Shown piece by piece: positions 60,376 through 64,000 of a stretch of DNA of 64,000 bases. Origin of the DNA: Peptoniphilus_A genitalis. GTDB lineage: Bacteria > Bacillota > Clostridia > Tissierellales > Peptoniphilaceae. A program made the position numbers and the translations under genes. The stretch lies in NCBI RefSeq assembly GCF_949769225.1, contig NZ_CATKPB010000011.1. One strand, 5' to 3'. Position 1 is the stretch's first letter; every line of letters starts with the position of its first letter. Below the pieces are notes generated by a model. The model worked only from the letters and a program-made list of their open reading frames with translations, did not search any database and was not told where the DNA came from.

Positions 60376-60425
60376 AAAAAAACACCTCTATCCTTAATAT
60401 TATACCAAGAAGAGAGGCGTTTTTT
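60376..60425 (-). promoter_or_regulatory. Composite site: terminator hairpin, extended -10 promoter and Shine-Dalgarno superimposed
   Basis: Minus-strand stem AACGCCTCT (60421-60413) with AGAGGTGTT (60389-60381), one G-T pair, then seven T (60382-60376): the terminator of the M20 gene. Its loop contains TGGTATAAT, an extended -10 (60407-60399). The 3' arm includes AGGTG (60387-60383), the tsaC ribosome site, and the T-tract is the spacer to GTG at 60375. Same design as at 15494-15540. Confidence 0.65.
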
Positions 60426-60441
60426 AATACCTTATAGCTAT

Positions 60442-61629
60442 TTAATTCTTGTGAGGGATAATTTTACCAGTTTTTACACTTTCTTTAAACTCACTAATAA
60501 TTTTTTCATAAACTTCATCATTTTGTAAAACTTCTATTCCAACTTCAACTATGGCTGCAATAGTTTTTTTCATTTGGTCAAAGGAATAGTCAGTCATAGT
60601 TGCGTCCCTAAACTCAACTGTGTGAGATGGTGTTCCTTCTTCAGCGATTTTAAAATATCCGTGAAGTGTTGGAACTTCGTGAGAAATATCTCCTGCATCA
60701 GTGGAGCCTGAGTTTAATTCTATGTCCTTAACTTCTTCATCAAGATACTTTTCCATTTTTTCCATTAGGACTTCATTAAAGGCAAGATTTCTAACTGTGT
60801 TATCATTTCCCTTTTCGTATTCAGAAATTTTAACTTGGCATCCTGTTGCAAGTGCAGCACCCTTGGCACAAGCTTCAAGTTTTTCTAAAAGTTCTAAGAG
60901 ATATTTTTTCTCTGGACTTCTTGCATAAAATCTTGAATCAGTGTAGTCAGGAATAATGTTGGCAGCCTTGCCACCATCTTTTATAATTCCATGGATTCTT
61001 GATCCGTCCTTTGTTTGTTGTCTTAGGGCATTGATGGCTGAGAATAAAACTATTTGTGCATCAAGGGCATTTATTCCCTCATGAGGTGTGTCTGCAGCGT
61101 GGGCAGTCTTTCCGAAGAACTCGAACCTTCTCGTAGCAAGGGCCAAGGAGTTTGGTGTAACTGAATTAATGTCTCCTGGGTGCATCTCAATGGCAACATC
61201 AACATCCTTTAGTTCATCTGACCTTGAAAGTTCAATTTTTGTTCCGCCAACTTCTTCTGCAGCAGTTCCAAATACAATAACTCTTCCCCCAATTTCATCA
61301 ATTAACTTTGACAAAACTATTCCTGCTCCTGTGGCAGTAGCTCCTAGGATGTTGTGACCACATCCATGACCAATGCCTGGTAGGGCATCATATTCTGACA
61401 AATATGAAATTGTCCTTCCAGGTTTTTTTGAATCGTAAACTGCCTTAAAGGAAGTCTCGCATCCAAGATAAGGGCACTCCACATCAAAGCCATGCTTTTT
61501 TAACAAATCTATGTGGGCCTTTGAAGACTTGTACTCTTCAAAGCCAATTTCTGGATTATCATAAATAAATTTTCTAAGGGAATCGAGTTCACCAGATATT
61601 TCTTCAACTATATTTAAAATATTTTCCAT
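60442..61629 (-). CDS. M20 family metallo-amidohydrolase
   Basis: 395 residues. Metal-binding HGCGHN (about 92-97), catalytic AAEEVGG and IEMHPGD, and a dimerisation domain with GKTAHAADTPHEGINALDA. It resembles the AbgB/amidohydrolase branch cleaving N-acyl or aminobenzoyl-type amides; exact substrate unknown. It follows the LTA-synthase-like gene by 8 bases, so both may share a transcript that ends in the composite terminator. Confidence 0.9.
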   Translation of the reverse strand: MENILNIVEEISGELDSLRKFIYDNPEIGFEEYKSSKAHIDLLKKHGFDVECPYLGCETSFKAVYDSKKPGRTISYLSEYDALPGIGHGCGHNILGATATGAGIVLSKLIDEIGGRVIVFGTAAEEVGGTKIELSRSDELKDVDVAIEMHPGDINSVTPNSLALATRRFEFFGKTAHAADTPHEGINALDAQIVLFSAINALRQQTKDGSRIHGIIKDGGKAANIIPDYTDSRFYARSPEKKYLLELLEKLEACAKGAALATGCQVKISEYEKGNDNTVRNLAFNEVLMEKMEKYLDEEVKDIELNSGSTDAGDISHEVPTLHGYFKIAEEGTPSHTVEFRDATMTDYSFDQMKKTIAAIVEVGIEVLQNDEVYEKIISEFKESVKTGKIIPHKN

Positions 61630-61637
61630 TTAATCAC

Positions 61638-63485
61638 CTACTTGTTAATCCTGTAATATTGGTATCTCCTGTAGTCGTCATAATAATCCTTGGCCTTACC
61701 CTTTACCTCTTGTCTTGGGTAAGCTTCCTTTCCATCAAATACATAATTTCTTGAAATAATTGGGAGCTTCTTTCTCAAATCTGAATTGTAGATAAAGAAG
61801 TTATCTACCTTGTTGAAACCTAACATATCAAGGACAGTTGATGAAAGATAGCATGCAGCAATTGGCTGACCATCTTTTACTTCAACCTTATTCTTATCCA
61901 TGAGGACCTTGGCCTTTTCATTAGCAACTACTATATAAGGAGTAGAGTAAAATTCTACTTCCTTGTCAATATTGTCATTGGAAAGATGCTTTCCAATTTC
62001 ATCAAAACCTGACTGATTTGTGCCAAGTCCTGGCAAGTGGTCACCATAAAATATCATAATAGTTGGCTCGTCAAGTTCTTCCATGGTCTTGTACATTTCA
62101 CCCAGCATTGTATCCATGGCCTTTACCCCCAAGAAGTATGAACCAATACTATTCTTTACATCTTCAGTAAGTTGTGACTTACAAGTGAAGGGCAAAATTT
62201 CTCCATACTTGCTAAGATCATAAGGTCCGTGGTTTTGGATATCAACTGCGTAAGATAAAACTGGTTCCTTAGATTCCTTTACAGCCTTTAAAAATCTTTC
62301 CTTATAAATTTCTGTGAATTGTTTTTCATCTACATATCCACCCTTCATAAGAGGTTCCTTTATATCTTCTAGGAAGATATTGTCATCAAGTCCAATCTTT
62401 GGATAGACATCTTTTCTTCCATAGAACCAGGCAAAGCCAGGGTGAAAACCATAGGTCTTGTAGCCAATAGTTTTTAAAAGATTTGGAAGAGATCCAACAT
62501 CTCTTTTTATGGCATTAAAGGCGTAGTTGTTGTCTGGTGCACAATTAATAGTCATTGCTCCTGTCAAGACATCAAACTCTGTGTCGCCTGTTCCACCAAT
62601 ATATGCAGGGACAACAACCCTTCCATGTAAAACAGATTTATCTTGCAAGATTTTAAAGTTTTCATTAGGATCATTGCCCTTTTCAAAAGTAAATTGTGGA
62701 TCTTGCGACAAGTCTGTAAAGGCCTCTCCCATTATCCAAATTATGTTTGGTCTTTCCATCTTCTTTATGGCTTCAATGTTTTTACTTTGATCTTTGGAGT
62801 CACGCTCTGCAATTTCTTTTTCATTGTAACCTTCTGGTGGCCTTATGAAAGAATTTTTCAGATTGTATAAAAAGGAATAATTAAAGCCCTTTGAGTTACA
62901 CTGATCAATTGAATTGTAAATATTTCCCTTAACTGGAAGCTTGTAGTATAGACCGTCCTTAGAGTAGACAAAAGTAATAAGCAAGGTTGATGAAATTAAA
63001 ACTACAAGGACTGAAATTATTCTGTCCTTTAATCTAATTTTTTTACTTTTAAATATAAATGCTATGACAAGCAAGACAACTAAGCCAGCAAGAGCTGTAA
63101 GACTGCCCCTTAGGTCAGGATAATAAGAATTCTTTGTCATATTAAGAGCTTCGCCAGCAAGTCTTATGTCCGAAATTTTAAGGGGCGCATTCCTATAAAA
63201 AACCTTATTTCTGTTGACAACAAAAATCACTAAGTAAAAAATGGAATTTAAAATTAAGGCAGGTCTTCTTCTACCTATAAGTCCCTGAAATAAAATTCCC
63301 GTAAGTAGTATTGGAATAAAATTTAAAATTAAAACCAGAGGGGTCCTTATTAATTTGTCAGGCAGACCTCCACCTGGTGCCAATACAAGCATGGCAAGAC
63401 CAATTATTAATCCAAAAAGTCCATGAATCAAAATGTCATAGACATTAAAGGCCTTGACCTCCTTTGATTTATTTTTATTAAACAT
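61638..63485 (-). CDS. LTA synthase family protein (membrane sulfatase/phosphoglycerol transferase)
   Basis: 615 residues. Five or so N-terminal transmembrane helices (to about 190), then an extracellular sulfatase-fold domain: PNIIWIMGEAFTD (metal Glu), catalytic Thr in GGTGDTEFDVLTG, GFHPGFAWFYGRKDVYPKIG, and IFYGDHLPGLG (metal Asp-His). Transfers glycerol phosphate onto a lipid or glycan in wall polymer synthesis. AGGTGAT precedes the ATG at 63485; a -10 TATAAT lies at 63512-63507 on the minus strand. Confidence 0.92.
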   Translation of the reverse strand: MFNKNKSKEVKAFNVYDILIHGLFGLIIGLAMLVLAPGGGLPDKLIRTPLVLILNFIPILLTGILFQGLIGRRRPALILNSIFYLVIFVVNRNKVFYRNAPLKISDIRLAGEALNMTKNSYYPDLRGSLTALAGLVVLLVIAFIFKSKKIRLKDRIISVLVVLISSTLLITFVYSKDGLYYKLPVKGNIYNSIDQCNSKGFNYSFLYNLKNSFIRPPEGYNEKEIAERDSKDQSKNIEAIKKMERPNIIWIMGEAFTDLSQDPQFTFEKGNDPNENFKILQDKSVLHGRVVVPAYIGGTGDTEFDVLTGAMTINCAPDNNYAFNAIKRDVGSLPNLLKTIGYKTYGFHPGFAWFYGRKDVYPKIGLDDNIFLEDIKEPLMKGGYVDEKQFTEIYKERFLKAVKESKEPVLSYAVDIQNHGPYDLSKYGEILPFTCKSQLTEDVKNSIGSYFLGVKAMDTMLGEMYKTMEELDEPTIMIFYGDHLPGLGTNQSGFDEIGKHLSNDNIDKEVEFYSTPYIVVANEKAKVLMDKNKVEVKDGQPIAACYLSSTVLDMLGFNKVDNFFIYNSDLRKKLPIISRNYVFDGKEAYPRQEVKGKAKDYYDDYRRYQYYRINK

Positions 63486-63845
63486 CTAATCACCTTCTAA
63501 TTTTTAATTATACAATATTTTAAAATTTTGGGGAGTTTTTGTAAAGTTTATGTAAATATATTTTATGGATCTAAAGGATTTTAGCTTGAATTTTAAATTT
63601 ATAAAGCTAGGTTTAGCTTTTAATTTTAAACTACAAAAATTTACAAACTTAGAAGTTTTTCAATATTTTTCATTTAAGATCTATAAAATTTTTATAGAGT
63701 CAAGCTAAAGATTAAATTCATAAATTAAATTTCCCATAATTATATATGCTTACAAGGAAGCCACAACTTTCCCATAAGTTAATATAAGCCTAAGCATCTT
63801 AAATTATTTAATATATTATTTTAATTTATTTAAAAAATTCATTTT
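63486..63845. other. AT-rich intergenic region upstream of the LTA synthase-like gene
   Basis: About 360 bases, extremely AT-rich. Apart from the -10 box near its left edge and several short imperfect repeats of AAGCTAAAG/TTTAGCTT type, I see no gene or structured RNA. It could contain curved DNA or a divergent promoter. Confidence 0.4.
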
Positions 63846-63852
63846 CCCGCAA

Positions 63853-63876
63853 AAAAAAGACTGCCGAAGCAGTCTT
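63853..63876 (-). terminator. Terminator with TTCG loop for a gene beyond the right edge
   Basis: Minus-strand stem AAGACTGC/GCAGTCTT closed by TTCG and followed by eight T. No confident gene precedes it within the last 120 bases, so it probably ends a transcript coming from beyond the window. Confidence 0.8.
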
Positions 63877-64000
63877 AATTTCTCTTTTCAGAGTGAAGAT
63901 TGGTATAATTTTATTATTAATCTTAGGAGTTATGGGGTTCCCAAAATCAAAGTAATTTTTGTTAAATGACATTAGCTATCATTAACTGTATTTATTATAG

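Noticed and set aside
63880..63960. Plus-strand 20-codon frame beginning KIGIILLLILGVMG, and a minus-strand frame from an ATG near 63970
   Set aside because: Both are very short, lack a convincing ribosome site or conservation argument, and run to or through the terminator; they could be the edge of a gene or insertion sequence outside the window, but cannot be supported.

Overview
The window is low-GC, densely packed chromosomal DNA of an anaerobic, Gram-positive (Firmicutes) type. Three things point to a non-sporulating member of the Tissierellia, such as the Peptoniphilus/Anaerococcus group: the AT-rich base composition, S-layer-homology and stalk-domain surface proteins, and a thiolase/crotonase/3-hydroxybutyryl-CoA dehydrogenase cluster of the butyrate type. 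The genus is an inference. No phage, plasmid or CRISPR array was seen. The only mobile-element trace is the 3' end of a group II intron.

Layout. 1-1.8 kb: 3' part of a class A penicillin-binding protein. 2-8.5 kb (minus): the conserved Firmicutes block yabN-hup-rqcP-divIC-yabR-tilS-hpt-ftsH, with the sporulation genes usually found inside it absent. 8.7-12.2 kb (minus): a DapF/CntK-type racemase, metK under a SAM-I riboswitch, and an AEC transporter. 12.2-16.6 kb (plus): exported proteins and a polysaccharide deacetylase. 16.7-23 kb (minus): gltX, an SLH protein, an unrecognised exported/membrane protein pair and an NCS2 purine permease. 23-28.4 kb (minus): a GntR-controlled ABC operon, a CPBP protease and azlCD. 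28.5-33 kb (minus): a P-type ATPase under a manganese (yybP-ykoY) riboswitch and serS under a serine T-box.

33-33.95 kb is an array of four tiny hydrophobic peptides. Two are Hol-Tox-like type I toxins with convergent antisense RNAs, and two are near-identical 38-residue peptides on the other strand. All are too short for ordinary gene calling. 34-36.6 kb (plus): a MoxR/VWA pair. 36.6-42.1 kb (minus): an aminotransferase, threonine dehydratase and pyrBIKD. 42.2-47.1 kb (plus): a guanylate-kinase-like gene, then an FMN-riboswitch riboflavin operon (ribD-ribE-ribBA-ribH) that continues into a HAD phosphatase, a candidate for the otherwise missing pathway phosphatase. 47.4-53 kb (minus): a small membrane protein, the intron remnant, a radical SAM/SPASM protein, a gene broken by an in-frame stop, a two-component system whose kinase is split at an A9 tract, and two paralogous small exported proteins. 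53-56 kb: hbd-crt-thl. 56-63.5 kb: wecB-tagO-upp-rpiB-tsaC (envelope precursors and housekeeping), an M20 peptidase and an LTA-synthase-like protein.

Cis-regulation is rich: SAM-I, Mn2+, FMN and T-box leaders. There are also two places (15.5 kb and 60.4 kb) where a terminator hairpin holds the next gene's -10 box in its loop and its Shine-Dalgarno in its 3' arm. One ambiguous base (N at 5699) breaks the frame of tilS and is most likely a sequence error.
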